Positions 33,978-42,856 of a DNA stretch of 64,000 nucleotides are shown here, one piece after another. The stretch is from Mesorhizobium sp. GTDB lineage: Bacteria; Pseudomonadota; Alphaproteobacteria; Rhizobiales; Rhizobiaceae. Every line of letters starts with the position of its first letter. Position 1 is the stretch's first letter. Under the pieces are notes generated by a model, which ran no database searches, was not told the DNA's origin, and saw nothing but the letters and a program-made list of their open reading frames with translations. A program made the position numbers and the translations under genes. The DNA is taken from contig SAQG01000004.1 of NCBI GenBank assembly GCA_004020315.1, positions 1-64,000 on the forward strand, given 5' to 3'.

Positions 33978-34343
33978 CTAAACGAAAAGGCCGAAACTGT
34001 TGCCGTCCGGGTCTAGGCAATAGGCAAATGTGCCGGCCGGGATGGAGATCGCCGGCGATACGACCTGACCGCCGTTCTGCCTCACTCGTTCCATGGCGTC
34101 CTCGATCGGTGCGGCAACCGACAGATGGATGGTCGGGCCGGTTCCCGGTGCCGCGGGTTTCCCGGGGTAGATGTGCCCGGAGGCCGTTCGGTCCTGGGCG
34201 GCGAACATGGCCATCGGGTTCGGGCCGCTCTCCTCCAGAATGAGATCGTTCTGGAGAACCGACCCATAAAAGGCGCGCGCCCGATCCATGTCGGTGACGG
34301 GAATCTCGAACCATGCCGAAGCTTTTGCAGGGATGAAGGCCAT
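33978..34343 (-). CDS. VOC family (glyoxalase-like) protein
   Basis: A 121-residue single VOC module: SAWFEIPVTDMDRARAFYGS at the start, and ISIPAGTFAYCLDPDGNSFG with the conserved DPDGN near the end. Such proteins bind a metal or ligand in a paired beta-alpha-beta fold and include glyoxalase-like enzymes and resistance proteins. ATG 34343 follows AGGAGA. Directly upstream is the palindrome at 34380-34403. It forms an operon with the MGMT-like gene. Confidence 0.88.
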   Translation of the reverse strand: MAFIPAKASAWFEIPVTDMDRARAFYGSVLQNDLILEESGPNPMAMFAAQDRTASGHIYPGKPAAPGTGPTIHLSVAAPIEDAMERVRQNGGQVVSPAISIPAGTFAYCLDPDGNSFGLFV

Positions 34344-34379
34344 ATCTGTCTCCTGATACTGCAGCACTATTGCACGCCG

Positions 34380-34403
34380 CTCCTGACACCATACTGTCAG
34401 GAG
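34380..34403 (-). promoter_or_regulatory. Operator 1 of the stress locus: CTCCTGACA-N6-TGTCAGGAG
   Basis: CTCCTGACA 34380-34388 pairs perfectly with TGTCAGGAG 34395-34403. The same 24-bp dyad recurs at 35287-35310. On the minus strand it is followed by GGCGTGCAATAG, which holds a -10-like ATAG element, so the site would sit at or over a -35 region of the VOC/MGMT-like operon. Confidence 0.7.
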
Positions 34404-34999
34404 GCCTCAGCATATTCCCCTTCAGCATACTCCTTGGCGAACAGCGTGCGCATCTGTGCGAGGTCGCTGCCTCTCTCGGGATAGAGCATCTTCAAATAGG
34501 CAAGAGCGAACGTGCCGGGAGCCGAACCCGGCGCGGATACGATGCGACCGTCGGCGACCGCATAGGGCACGTCCTGATAGTTCTGAGCGCCCGGGTAACC
34601 CGGTTCCTTTTCGTTGATCCAGTCACGACCATTGCTGGTGTGTTTGGCCTTGTCGAACAAGCCGGCACGCGCCAGTGCCAAGGTGCCGGCGCAAATGCCG
34701 CCGACCACGCCGCCACGCGCTGCGACCCCTGTCAGCAGTCCGGAGATATCAGGCGGGGCATCGACCCACTGGTCGGAGCCGATGACCGCGACAGCGTCGA
34801 GATCGGTGTTTTCATCAATCTCGGTTGAGCGGTCGGGCGTCAGCATAAACCCGCTGGCCGAGGTCACCGGCTTGCCGTTCGGCGTCAGCGACACCGCGCG
34901 TGCGCCGAACCATTCGACCGCCGAAGCCGCCAAAAGCCCGTATTCCCAGTCGGCGAAGCGATCGATGAAAAGAACGCCGATGATCTTATGTTCGGACAT
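34397..34999 (-). CDS. DJ-1/PfpI family protein
   Basis: A 200-residue DJ-1/PfpI superfamily member: IIGVLFIDRFADWEYGLLAA at the start and VVGGICAGTLALARAGLFD with the nucleophilic Cys in the elbow (about residue 102). The family includes glyoxalase III/deglycase-type enzymes, chaperones and amidotransferase-like regulators. This one resembles the glutamine-amidotransferase-like group without an AraC domain. It follows the DUF1127 gene after 77 bp on the same strand and probably belongs to its transcript. Its stop lies inside operator 1. Confidence 0.88.
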   Translation of the reverse strand: MSEHKIIGVLFIDRFADWEYGLLAASAVEWFGARAVSLTPNGKPVTSASGFMLTPDRSTEIDENTDLDAVAVIGSDQWVDAPPDISGLLTGVAARGGVVGGICAGTLALARAGLFDKAKHTSNGRDWINEKEPGYPGAQNYQDVPYAVADGRIVSAPGSAPGTFALAYLKMLYPERGSDLAQMRTLFAKEYAEGEYAEAS

Positions 35000-35076
35000 T
35001 TCCTGCTCCGTCTGTCGGACCTATTTATCTGGGCGCCGTGGCGTCCGCATCCAACTGCTGCCGCGAAAAAATCGCC

Positions 35077-35244
35077 TCAATGGCCGCGGCCGTGGCGGCC
35101 TTCATAATTATCCGGCCAACCGATGTCCTTGCGGATGCTCTGCGGCAATCCGTTCATGAAACGCCGGGTGCGGATCTCGTTGCGCATCGTCCTGATCTTG
35201 CCGACATAGTGCTGCACGCTGCGCAGAATGGTAAAACCGTTCAT
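35077..35244 (-). CDS. DUF1127 protein, second copy
   Basis: A 55-residue DUF1127 protein, MNGFTILRSVQHYVGKIRTM, then RNEIRTRRFMNGLPQSIRKD and IGWPDNYEGRHGRGH. The family core L...IRKDIGWP is present and the N-terminus carries the basic RTMRNEIRTRRF helix. A strong AGAGGAGA site supports ATG 35244; an earlier start at 35274 is less likely. The operator palindrome at 35287-35310 lies 43 bp upstream. It probably heads a transcript with the PfpI gene. Confidence 0.88.
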   Translation of the reverse strand: MNGFTILRSVQHYVGKIRTMRNEIRTRRFMNGLPQSIRKDIGWPDNYEGRHGRGH

Positions 35245-35285
35245 AGCTAGTCTCCTCTCTTTTGATGGGGACACTATCGCACACC

Positions 35286-35311
35286 CCTCCTGACAGCAGT
35301 CTGTCAGGAGG
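35286..35311 (-). promoter_or_regulatory. Operator 2 of the stress locus
   Basis: CCTCCTGACAG 35286-35296, four bases, CTGTCAGGAGG 35301-35311: a perfect 11-bp dyad that contains the same CTCCTGACA-N6-TGTCAGGAG as operator 1. On the minus strand it runs into GTGTGCGATAGTGTCC, with a -10-like GATAGT, then the DUF1127 ribosome-binding site. Confidence 0.75.
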
Positions 35312-35358
35312 CTGAGCGGTCTTTGGCGAGCGTGCCAGGTTTTGCCGGTTCCGATCCC

Positions 35359-35384
35359 GCCTGCGCGAGAGAAGCAGGCTTTTT
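35359..35384 (+). terminator. Intrinsic terminator without an upstream gene
   Basis: GCCTGC 35359-35364 pairs with GCAGGC 35374-35379, followed by TTTTT 35380-35384. No plus-strand gene lies upstream, since the region to 35244 is the DUF1127 promoter. It may end a small RNA that starts near operator 2. Preceded by the block at 35344-35360 also seen near the other DUF1127 gene. Confidence 0.7.
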
Positions 35385-35507
35385 CGTTGCTCTGCCGGGG
35401 TTGAGTCGTTCATCTTCCGACGACGGACTGCCGGAATCCGCGGCAGCGATAAGCCGGCGTTCTGATATTGAGTGAGAAAATTCCTCGAGATCAGGGAGAT
35501 GATAACA

Positions 35508-36458
35508 ATGAGCCTGCAACTGACAGGAATTCACCATCTGACCGCAATCACGGCCAACGCGCCCGAAAACCTTCGTTTCTACACGAGGACCTTGGGCCTG
35601 CGACTGGTCAAGAAGACGGTCAATCAGGACGACACGTCAGCCTATCACCTTTTCTATGCCGACGCCGAGGCGACGCCTGGTACCGATCTTACCTTCTTCG
35701 ATTGGCCGGTCGGACGCGAACGGCGCGGCACCAACAGCATCGTGCGGACCAGCCTGAGGGTCGCCAGCCCCGAAAGCCTTGCCTGGTGGAAGCAGCATTT
35801 GTCCGACGAGACCGTCGCGACGGGAGACATCGGCGATGTCGGCGGCTACCCGTCGCTGGATTTCGAAGACCGGGAAGGCCAGCGCCTGCGAATCGTCAGC
35901 GATGGCGGCAAGGGCGACAGTCATCCCTGGGCTCAAAGCCCGGTCCCAATCGAGCATCAGATCCGCGGGCTCGGGCCTATCGTCATCAGCGTTCCCGACA
36001 TCACCAACACTGAAACCGTGCTGACCAGGGTGATGAACATGCGCAAGGTGCGGGATTATGCCTCGCCGGATGGTGAGGGCCAGGTTCATGTCTTCGAGAT
36101 GGGAGAAGGCGGCCCGGCGGCGGAGCTTCATGTCGCGGTGCAGCCGGGTCTTGCGCCGGCAAGGCAAGGCGCCGGTGCGGTCCACCACGTCGCGTTCAGG
36201 GCGCCGGACCAGGAGATCTTGCACCAATGGACGGCGCGATTGGCCGAGTTTCGTCTGCCGTCAAGCGGTGAGGTCGAACGATACTACTTCCGTTCGCTCT
36301 ATTTCCGCGAGCCGAACGGCATATTGTTCGAAATTGCCACCGACGGGCCCGGGTTCACGGCCGACGAGCCGCTGGAAACGCTGGGCGAAAGGCTGGCCTT
36401 GCCACCGTTCCTCGAACCGAACCGGGCTGCGATCGAGGCCGGTCTCAAGCCGCTATAG
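35508..36458 (+). CDS. Ring-cleaving dioxygenase-type VOC protein
   Basis: A 316-residue protein with two VOC modules, similar to the MhqO/ring-cleaving dioxygenase group: [20 protein letters not shown] and [18 protein letters not shown] start module one; [18 protein letters not shown] starts module two, and [20 protein letters not shown] carries the metal-ligand Glu. The His of IHHLT and of VHHVA are the expected metal ligands. Members are Fe(II) dioxygenases linked to hydroquinone or catechol turnover. GGGAG precedes ATG 35508. It is divergent from the DUF1127/PfpI genes. Confidence 0.9.
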   Translation: MSLQLTGIHHLTAITANAPENLRFYTRTLGLRLVKKTVNQDDTSAYHLFYADAEATPGTDLTFFDWPVGRERRGTNSIVRTSLRVASPESLAWWKQHLSDETVATGDIGDVGGYPSLDFEDREGQRLRIVSDGGKGDSHPWAQSPVPIEHQIRGLGPIVISVPDITNTETVLTRVMNMRKVRDYASPDGEGQVHVFEMGEGGPAAELHVAVQPGLAPARQGAGAVHHVAFRAPDQEILHQWTARLAEFRLPSSGEVERYYFRSLYFREPNGILFEIATDGPGFTADEPLETLGERLALPPFLEPNRAAIEAGLKPL

Positions 36459-36507
36459 CAACTCTATCGGGGGCGAGCGAAAGGAGCGCTTTGACAGCCG
36501 ACCGCGA

Positions 36508-36609
36508 TGCTGGAGCGCCGCGCGTCCTTTGGATGCGCAAAGGACGCTCTAGCATCTTCGAATCCACGCATCGTGCTTTCGGAAATCGATTTCGATTTTC
36601 GGGCCGATG
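36508..36609. repeat. RIME-like two-hairpin element, copy 5
   Basis: TGGAGCG 36510-36516 pairs with CGCTCTA 36544-36550; inner GCGCGTCC 36519-36526 with GGATGCGC 36530-36537. The second palindrome runs from GCATCG 36568 to CGATGC 36609 around CGGAAATCGATTTCG. One of the best-preserved copies; it immediately precedes a small membrane-protein gene. Confidence 0.8.
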
Positions 36610-36626
36610 CGCTAGTCAAAAGCGGC

Positions 36627-36788
36627 ATGTCGAAACTCCTCGCCCTCGTCATCATTGCCATGATGGTCATCCAGCTGATCAAGCCGCTCGGCTGGCCGGG
36701 GCTGAAGCGGCGCAGCGACTTCTGGAAGCTGGCGGTGCTGGCGATGGCAGCAATTTCGATAACAGCGGCGCTGGGCCATTGGACGTAG
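36627..36788 (+). CDS. Small membrane protein, hypothetical
   Basis: A 53-residue protein (MSKLLALVIIAMMVIQLIKP, then LGWPGLKRRSDFWKLAVLAM and AAISITAALGHWT) with two membrane helices linked by a basic loop with a WPGLKRRSDFW motif. This pattern looks conserved and real. The longer frame from 36507 runs through the RIME copy. No strong ribosome-binding site. No function is proposed. It is convergent with the SGNH hydrolase gene. Confidence 0.7.
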   Translation: MSKLLALVIIAMMVIQLIKPLGWPGLKRRSDFWKLAVLAMAAISITAALGHWT

Positions 36789-36801
36789 GGCTGGCGGCCC
36801 G

Positions 36802-37533
36802 CTACGCGGGGCGTGGTTCGTTGGCCAGCACCAAATCGACCAGATGTTCCGCCCAGGCCCTGTAGCCGGCTTCCGAGGCATGAAATCCGTCGGACGCAAA
36901 ACCGGCTTCGGCATCGGTGATCGGCAGGCGCGGCGCCGGCACCGCGCCGCGCTCAAGGCAAAGGCGCTCGCCCATTCGGTTCATCTCGGCGGCGCGGATT
37001 TCCAGGATCTTTCCGAGCAGCGGCGGCATTGCCGGTGCCCGGGTGAATTCCAGCACCGGCGACCACACCACGCGCGCTTCCGGCCATTTGGCGCGCAGCG
37101 CGTAGAGCAGGCCGCCAAAATCGCTTTTGAAGCGTGGCACCGAGTGAAAGTTCTTGGTGTCGTTGGTGCCGATGGCGAGCACGATATGCGTCCACGGATC
37201 GGCCGACAGATTGGGCAGCACGTGGTCGCGGATCTGGCCTGAGGTCGCCGAGTTGAAGCCGGCCGCCCGCCAGCGCACCGCACGGCCGGTGCGTTTCGAG
37301 ATCAGATCGGCCAGTTGCGCGGCCAGCCCGTACTCGGAATTGCCGATGCCGACCGAGGCGGCGGATGAATCGCCAAGCATCAGAAGCGAGACCGCCGGTG
37401 CCTGGCCTGATATCTCGTGCATGACCGGACCTTGCGCCGGCAGCATGCGGGTGGTGCGGCGGCGCACGCCCAGCCCCTGCCAGACATAGACCGGAAAGGC
37501 GAGCCAGGTGAGGAGGGCAAGAAAGCGCTGCAT
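36802..37533 (-). CDS. SGNH/GDSL-type hydrolase
   Basis: A 243-residue SGNH hydrolase: LLMLGDSSAASVGIG contains the GDS block with the nucleophilic Ser (about residue 56), then AAGFNSATSGQIRDHV, IGTNDTKN with the oxyanion Asn, and SDGFHASEAGYRAWAEHL with the Asp-x-x-His pair. An N-terminal hydrophobic segment (about 3-20) suggests membrane anchoring or export. It resembles esterases of the TesA/YvaK-like group; the substrate is unknown. Confidence 0.9.
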   Translation of the reverse strand: MQRFLALLTWLAFPVYVWQGLGVRRRTTRMLPAQGPVMHEISGQAPAVSLLMLGDSSAASVGIGNSEYGLAAQLADLISKRTGRAVRWRAAGFNSATSGQIRDHVLPNLSADPWTHIVLAIGTNDTKNFHSVPRFKSDFGGLLYALRAKWPEARVVWSPVLEFTRAPAMPPLLGKILEIRAAEMNRMGERLCLERGAVPAPRLPITDAEAGFASDGFHASEAGYRAWAEHLVDLVLANEPRPA

Positions 37534-37631
37534 CGCAAACCGTTAATGGGCAAGTCCGTCAAAGGGCATAGCGAGCAGCACTTAGCGCATATCGGGCTAG
37601 AGGCGAAAGACCTTGCGTCGACTGCCCGTCG

Positions 37632-38372
37632 TCAATGACAACAGGCGTCCTGCATCTCGGACCTGTCTGCATATTCGTCGTGCAGCCGCACCCAGTCCAT
37701 CAGGCTGTGGTGTGGACCGGTCTCGTTGCGGCCCTTCGGCGTCAGGTCGAGATAGTGATAAGCGCCGATCAGCGGATCGCCGCCCCTGGAGCGCGACATG
37801 AAGGTCAGGAAGATGTCGCCATTCTCATCCCTGTAGAACACGCTGATGCCGGGAAGGTCCTTCGATTTCAGCGCGCGCTGCTCGAAATTGTAGGTCGTGT
37901 CGCCGGATGCGATCTGCTTGTCGGTGAAGGAAACCTGCAGGTCGAAGTTGAAGTCCGAGGCGTAGGACGACACCCAGTCGAATTTCCAGCCCATGCGCTG
38001 TTTGTAGGGCAGAAATTCGGCCAACGGCGCCCGCGAGATCACGACCAGCGACACATCATGGTGCTTGAGGTGCTGGTTGGCGCCGTCGATGTGATCGGCA
38101 AGGAAGGAACAGCCTTCGCAACGGTAGTCGGCGCCCGGCCCGAACATGAAGTGGTAGACGATCAGCTGGCTTGCGCCGGCGAATAGTTCGGCCAGTTTCT
38201 TCGGGCCTTGTTCGGTCTCGAAAACATAGTCCTTCCGGATTTTCAACCAAGGCAATTCCCGCCGTTCGGCGGCGATGCGGTCGCGAAATCGCGTCAATTC
38301 CTTCTCACGCGCCAGATGCGCCTTGTGCGCCTGGAACCAGTCTTCCCATGAAACGATCTTGTTGCTTGGCAT
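37632..38372 (-). CDS. DUF899 thioredoxin-like protein
   Basis: A 246-residue DUF899 protein: MPSNKIVSWEDWFQAHKAHL, then ELFAGASQLIVYHFMFGPGA and the redox-type CEGCSFLADHIDGANQHL. A bacterial thioredoxin-like family of unknown function, often with cupredoxin-like or dithiol chemistry suggested. The C-terminus RSEMQDACCH carries an extra Cys pair. The start was put at ATG 38372, where family homology begins; ATG 38432 would add 20 residues. Confidence 0.88.
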   Translation of the reverse strand: MPSNKIVSWEDWFQAHKAHLAREKELTRFRDRIAAERRELPWLKIRKDYVFETEQGPKKLAELFAGASQLIVYHFMFGPGADYRCEGCSFLADHIDGANQHLKHHDVSLVVISRAPLAEFLPYKQRMGWKFDWVSSYASDFNFDLQVSFTDKQIASGDTTYNFEQRALKSKDLPGISVFYRDENGDIFLTFMSRSRGGDPLIGAYHYLDLTPKGRNETGPHHSLMDWVRLHDEYADRSEMQDACCH

Positions 38373-38454
38373 CAGCCTGCTGCTCTTTGAGCCCCGAGGA
38401 CGTTTGGGCTCAACGCAAGCCGACATGGCCATCGCGTTATTTTAGAGCAGATGG

Positions 38455-38477
38455 AACCCGGGCTCATGGCCCGGGTT
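38455..38477 (-). terminator. Hairpin after fba, probable transcript end
   Basis: AACCCGGGC 38455-38463 pairs perfectly with GCCCGGGTT 38469-38477 (loop TCATG), 18 bp beyond the aldolase stop. There is no U-tract on the minus strand, so it may stabilise the 3' end instead of terminating by itself. Confidence 0.5.
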
Positions 38478-38495
38478 CGGATCAAAAAAATCCGG

Positions 38496-39521
38496 TCAGG
38501 CCGCCTGTTCCAGTTCCGGCTGCCATTTTCCAAGCGCGGCCAGATGGTTCATCTGGGCGCGGTGGGCAAAGGCAGCCTGGGCAGCGGCGACATTGGCCGC
38601 CTTGCCGCTCCACGCCTTCTGTGGCGCCGCCTGCAAGGCGCGGCCATAGGAGAAGGTCAGCTTCCACGGGTGCGGGCCGATTGCGTTGATGGCATTGAGA
38701 TTGGCGGTCGCCTCCTCGTCCGATTGCCCGCCGGAGAGAAAGGCGATGCCCCCAATCGCGGCCGGCACCGTTTCGCGGAACAGTTTTATGGTCTTTTCGG
38801 CGACTTCTTCGGGGCTGCTGGTCTTGCCCGACTTCTTGCCGGCGAGAACCATGTTCGGCTTCAGGATGGTGCCTTCGAGGACGACGCGGGCCGCGTAGAG
38901 CTCGGTGTAGAGTTTCGTCAGGGTTGCCTTGCTGATCTCGTAGCAGGTGCCGATGTCATGGGCGCCGTCCATCAGCACCTCCGGCTCGACGATCGGCACG
39001 ATGCCGGCTTCCTGACAGAGCGCCGCATAGCGGGCGAGCGCATGCGCATTCGAGCCGATCGATGTGGCGGAAGGCACGCCCTTGGCGATGTCGACGTCGA
39101 TCACCGCGCGCCATTTGGCGAAACGGGCACCGAGCTTGTAATAGTCAGCAAGGCGTTCGCGCAGGCCGTCGAGGCCTTCGGTGATGGTGTCGCCAGGGAA
39201 TCCGGCGAGAGGCTTGGCGCCGGCATCGACCTTGATGCCTGGGATGGCGCCGGTCGCCTTGATGATGTCGACCAGCGGCGTGCCGTCGGCGGCCTTCTGG
39301 CGGATGGTCTCGTCATAGAGGATGACGCCGGAAATGTATCTGGTCATCGCCTCCTTGGCGCGGAACATCATCTCGCGATAGTCGCGGCGGCTGTCGGTGG
39401 TGGATTCGACGCCGATCACGTCGAAGCGCTTCTTGATGGTGCCGGAGCTCTCGTCGGCGGCCAAAAGACCCTTGCCGTCGGCCACCATCGCGGCGGCAAT
39501 GTCCTTGAGACGTTCGCTCAT
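38496..39521 (-). CDS. fbaB: Class I fructose-bisphosphate aldolase
   Basis: A 341-residue Schiff-base aldolase that cleaves fructose-1,6-bisphosphate: MSERLKDIAAAMVADGKGLL, ADESSGTIKKRF, the VIDVDIAKGVPS and VPIVEPEVLMDGAHD segments, and ILKPNMVLAGKKSG with the catalytic Lys. It is a class I eukaryote-type enzyme, not the zinc class II form. GGAGGA precedes ATG 39521. It forms a minus-strand series with pgk, the antiporter, gap and tkt. Confidence 0.95.
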   Translation of the reverse strand: MSERLKDIAAAMVADGKGLLAADESSGTIKKRFDVIGVESTTDSRRDYREMMFRAKEAMTRYISGVILYDETIRQKAADGTPLVDIIKATGAIPGIKVDAGAKPLAGFPGDTITEGLDGLRERLADYYKLGARFAKWRAVIDVDIAKGVPSATSIGSNAHALARYAALCQEAGIVPIVEPEVLMDGAHDIGTCYEISKATLTKLYTELYAARVVLEGTILKPNMVLAGKKSGKTSSPEEVAEKTIKLFRETVPAAIGGIAFLSGGQSDEEATANLNAINAIGPHPWKLTFSYGRALQAAPQKAWSGKAANVAAAQAAFAHRAQMNHLAALGKWQPELEQAA

Positions 39522-39659
39522 TGTGCATCCTCCTGAACCGATTGTTCCAAGCTAGCAGACCACTAGAGCAAGGCAGGTTCAAGTCGAACCATCCCAAGCG
39601 GAAAGCTCGAATCGATTGAAACGCGCAAACGCCCCTCGTTTGCCTGTCGTCTCGGGGCC

Positions 39660-40856
39660 TCAGCGCGTCAGCACATCGACACCGGGCAGCGGCTTGCCTT
39701 CCATCCATTCCAGGAAGGCGCCGCCGGCGGTCGAGACATAGGTGAAGTCGTCGGCGACGCCGGCATGGTTAAGTGCTGCCACCGTGTCGCCGCCGCCGGC
39801 GACCGAGATCAATTTGCCGGCCTTGGTGCGGGCCGCGGCGTGCCTGGCCGCCGCCACCGTCGCCCGGTCGAACGGCTCGATCTCGAAGGCGCCGAGCGGA
39901 CCGTTCCAGACCAGCGTCGCGGCGCGGTCGATCCAGTCGGCAACGGTGTTCACGGTCTTTTCGCCGACATCGAGGATCATGGCGTCGGCTGGCACCTCTG
40001 ATATGGCTACGGTTTCGCTGGCGGCGCCCGCCTTGAATTCCCTGGCGACGACACCGTCGACCGGCAGGATGACGGCGCAGCCGGCTTCGGCCGCCTCGAT
40101 CATGATCTGCTTGGCGGTGTTGGCAAGATCATGCTCGCACAGCGATTTTCCGACATCGGTGCCGCGCGCGGCGAGGAAGGTGTTGGCCATGCCGCCGCCG
40201 ATGACCAGCGCGTCGACCTTCTTCACCAAGTTCATCAGCAGGTCGATTTTGCTCGAGACCTTGGCGCCGCCGACGATAGCAACGACAGGGCGGGCTGGAT
40301 TGCCGAGGCCCTTTTCCAGCACGTCGAGCTCGGCCTGCATGGTACGGCCGGCGAAGGCCGGGAGCAGGTGCGCAAGCCCCTCCGTCGACGAATGGGCGCG
40401 GTGGGCGGCGGAAAAGGCGTCGTTGACGAAAATGTCGCCATTGGCGGCGAGCTTTTCGGTGAAGGCCGGGTCGTTCTTCTCCTCGGCCTTGTAGAAGCGG
40501 GTGTTTTCGAGCAGCAGCACGTCGCCGTCGGCCATGGCGGCGACGGCGCTCGCGGCCTTGTCCCCGATGCAGTCCGGCGCGAAGCCGACAGGGCGGCCGA
40601 GCACGTCCGCGGTGGCCTTGGCGATCGGCTCAAGCGAGAATTCGGGCGACGGTCCATCCTTGGGCCGGCCGAAATGGGCAAGCAGGATGACCTTGGCGCC
40701 CTTGCCGGAAAGCTCGGCGATGGTCGGCGCGATGCGCTCGATACGGGTGGCGTCGGTGACCTTGCCGTCGGCGACAGGAACGTTGAGGTCGACGCGCACC
40801 AGCACGCGCTTGCCATCGATGTTGCCGATGTCGTCCAGTGTCTTGAAGCCGGCCAT
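39660..40856 (-). CDS. pgk: Phosphoglycerate kinase
   Basis: A 398-residue PGK that interconverts 1,3-bisphosphoglycerate plus ADP with 3-phosphoglycerate plus ATP. Visible: [54 protein letters not shown] in the form [27 protein letters not shown], and the nucleotide-site [13 protein letters not shown] and [13 protein letters not shown]. Normal length. It lies 138 bp before the aldolase and 110 bp after the antiporter gene. Confidence 0.97.
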   Translation of the reverse strand: MAGFKTLDDIGNIDGKRVLVRVDLNVPVADGKVTDATRIERIAPTIAELSGKGAKVILLAHFGRPKDGPSPEFSLEPIAKATADVLGRPVGFAPDCIGDKAASAVAAMADGDVLLLENTRFYKAEEKNDPAFTEKLAANGDIFVNDAFSAAHRAHSSTEGLAHLLPAFAGRTMQAELDVLEKGLGNPARPVVAIVGGAKVSSKIDLLMNLVKKVDALVIGGGMANTFLAARGTDVGKSLCEHDLANTAKQIMIEAAEAGCAVILPVDGVVAREFKAGAASETVAISEVPADAMILDVGEKTVNTVADWIDRAATLVWNGPLGAFEIEPFDRATVAAARHAAARTKAGKLISVAGGGDTVAALNHAGVADDFTYVSTAGGAFLEWMEGKPLPGVDVLTR

Positions 40857-40966
40857 GCTGTTCCCTTTCGCGAAAAATCGCGGGGACCTTACCCCGCATC
40901 AACGACGATGCAAGACCTGCAATGGTGCCATCCGGAAAATATGACCGCGGCCCGTGTCGGGAGCCG

Positions 40967-42856
40967 TCAGCCCTCGCCGGTTGACTTTTCCACCGCCGGC
41001 TGTGGAGTCGGTTCGGCGTCCGCCTGCGCCTCGGCACTCTGCTTCTTGGTCCGCTTACGCCAATTGCGCACAAAGGCAACGATGCGGTCGGCGATTTCGC
41101 CGGCACTCAGGAACACCGGCACCCGTGCCACAGGCGCGGTCGGCTCGAGGGAAAGACCGAGACCAGTGATCTTGCCCTTGTCGTCGACGTCGCGGACGAT
41201 CAGCTCGATCGGACCGATCAGCACGCGGTCGGCATATTCGGCATGGCCGCCGAGCCGCTCCGTCACCAGGTCGCCGACGGTCAGCTTGCGTTCCTCCTCG
41301 GTCAGGCCCGGCGCGTAAGCCGCCTCCAGTTCCGCGGCGGAGCGCGCCGGATCGACGGCGAACGCGCCGAAGAAGTCTGCATCCTCGGGATCGACCACGG
41401 CGCGGCTGGCGAACAGCTTATCGAGCAGGGCCGGATAGCGATCCGGCACGAAGATGTAGACATGGTCGCCGGCGGCGAGCCTGCCCATATCCTGGAAGCG
41501 CATCGAGCGCCCGTCGCGCAGCACCAGCGACGGCCGCGCCCATCGCGGGATGCGCTCCCCGCGCGCCACCGGGCTGCCAGGTGCTACGCGGTAGGCAAGA
41601 AGCTCGTGGTGGGCGGAGCCAGGCAATTCGAGTTCGACCTTGTCCAACGGACCCAGGCGGGCCGGCACGATCAGGCCGAGGCGGCGCGCCAGCGGTCCGA
41701 CAGTCCATCCCTGGATGACCAGCGACACCAGCACGACGATGAAGGCGGTGTTGAAGATGAGGCGGCCATTCTCAAGGCCGCCAAGCAGCGGCGTGATGGC
41801 GAGCAGGATCGACACGGCGCCACGCAGGCCCACCCATGAGACGAAGGCGACTTCCGGGCGCGGCAGACGGAACGGCATCAGGCAAAGCCAGACGGCGATC
41901 GGCCGCGCCACGAATATCAGGAACAGGCCCAGCAGCACCGCCGGCAGCAGGATCGCCGGAAATTGCGAGGGCGTCGCGAACAGGCCGAGGATCAGGAACA
42001 TGATGATCTGCGCCAGCCACGACATGCCGTCCTGAAAGCGCTTGAGGATGGTGACGGCGCGGATGTCGGAATTGCCGGCAATGAGGCCGGCGAGATAGAC
42101 CGCCAGAAAGCCGGAGCCGCCAATGGCGCCGGCGGCGGCGAACACCATCAGCGACAGCGTCAGCACGAAGATCGGCAGCAGCCCGTGGTCGAGATTGAGC
42201 CGGTCGACAAGACGCACGATGGCGAGGCCGCCGAAAATGCCGACGATGGCGCCAAGCCCCATGTTGAGAAGGAAGCCGAGGACGAGGTCGGTAACCAGCA
42301 CCCTGGCCTCGGGACTGGCGTTGGCGGCGATGATCTCGACCAGGCTGATGGTCAGGAAGATGGCGATCGGGTCATTGGTGCCGGATTCCACCTCGAGCGT
42401 GGAACGCACGCGTTCGCGCAAATTGATCTCGCCGGCGCGCAACAGGAAGAACACTGCTGCCGCGTCGGTCGACGCGACAGCAGCCCCGAGCAGGAAGGAT
42501 TCCAGCCAGCTGAGGTCGAGCAGATAGTGGGCGACGACGCCGAACAGGCCAGTGGTCAAAAGGACGCCGATAGTCGCCAGCGACAGCGCCGGTCCGGCCG
42601 CCTGCCGCAAGGCGTTGAGCGGCGTGCCGAAACCGGAATCGAACAGGATGACCGCCAGCGCCAGTGAGCCGGCAAAATAAGCCAGCCGCGCATTGTCGAA
42701 CTGGATGCCGAGGCCGTCGGTTCCCGTGGCCAGGCCGATGCAGAGAAACAGCAGCAAGAGTGGGGCGCCGAAGCGGAAGGCGATCAGGCTCGAAAACGCG
42801 GCGGCGACGACCAGTGCGGCGCCGACCAGCGTCACGAGATAGATCGCATGCTCCAT
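40967..42856 (-). CDS. Potassium/proton antiporter, NhaP2/CvrA-like
   Basis: A 629-residue CPA1 exchanger: an N-terminal 12-helix Na+/H+-exchanger domain (FGTPLNALRQAAGPALSLAT; VASTDAAAVFFLLRAGEINL with the conserved TDAAA; TLEVESGTNDPIAIFLTI with the ion-site ESGTNDP), then a cytoplasmic TrkA-C-type region (ELPGSAHHELLAYRVAPGSP) and a CorC/HlyC-like C-terminal domain (about 510-600). It exchanges K+ or Na+ for H+ at the inner membrane. It is unusual to find it between gap and pgk. Confidence 0.92.
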   Translation of the reverse strand: MEHAIYLVTLVGAALVVAAAFSSLIAFRFGAPLLLLFLCIGLATGTDGLGIQFDNARLAYFAGSLALAVILFDSGFGTPLNALRQAAGPALSLATIGVLLTTGLFGVVAHYLLDLSWLESFLLGAAVASTDAAAVFFLLRAGEINLRERVRSTLEVESGTNDPIAIFLTISLVEIIAANASPEARVLVTDLVLGFLLNMGLGAIVGIFGGLAIVRLVDRLNLDHGLLPIFVLTLSLMVFAAAGAIGGSGFLAVYLAGLIAGNSDIRAVTILKRFQDGMSWLAQIIMFLILGLFATPSQFPAILLPAVLLGLFLIFVARPIAVWLCLMPFRLPRPEVAFVSWVGLRGAVSILLAITPLLGGLENGRLIFNTAFIVVLVSLVIQGWTVGPLARRLGLIVPARLGPLDKVELELPGSAHHELLAYRVAPGSPVARGERIPRWARPSLVLRDGRSMRFQDMGRLAAGDHVYIFVPDRYPALLDKLFASRAVVDPEDADFFGAFAVDPARSAAELEAAYAPGLTEEERKLTVGDLVTERLGGHAEYADRVLIGPIELIVRDVDDKGKITGLGLSLEPTAPVARVPVFLSAGEIADRIVAFVRNWRKRTKKQSAEAQADAEPTPQPAVEKSTGEG

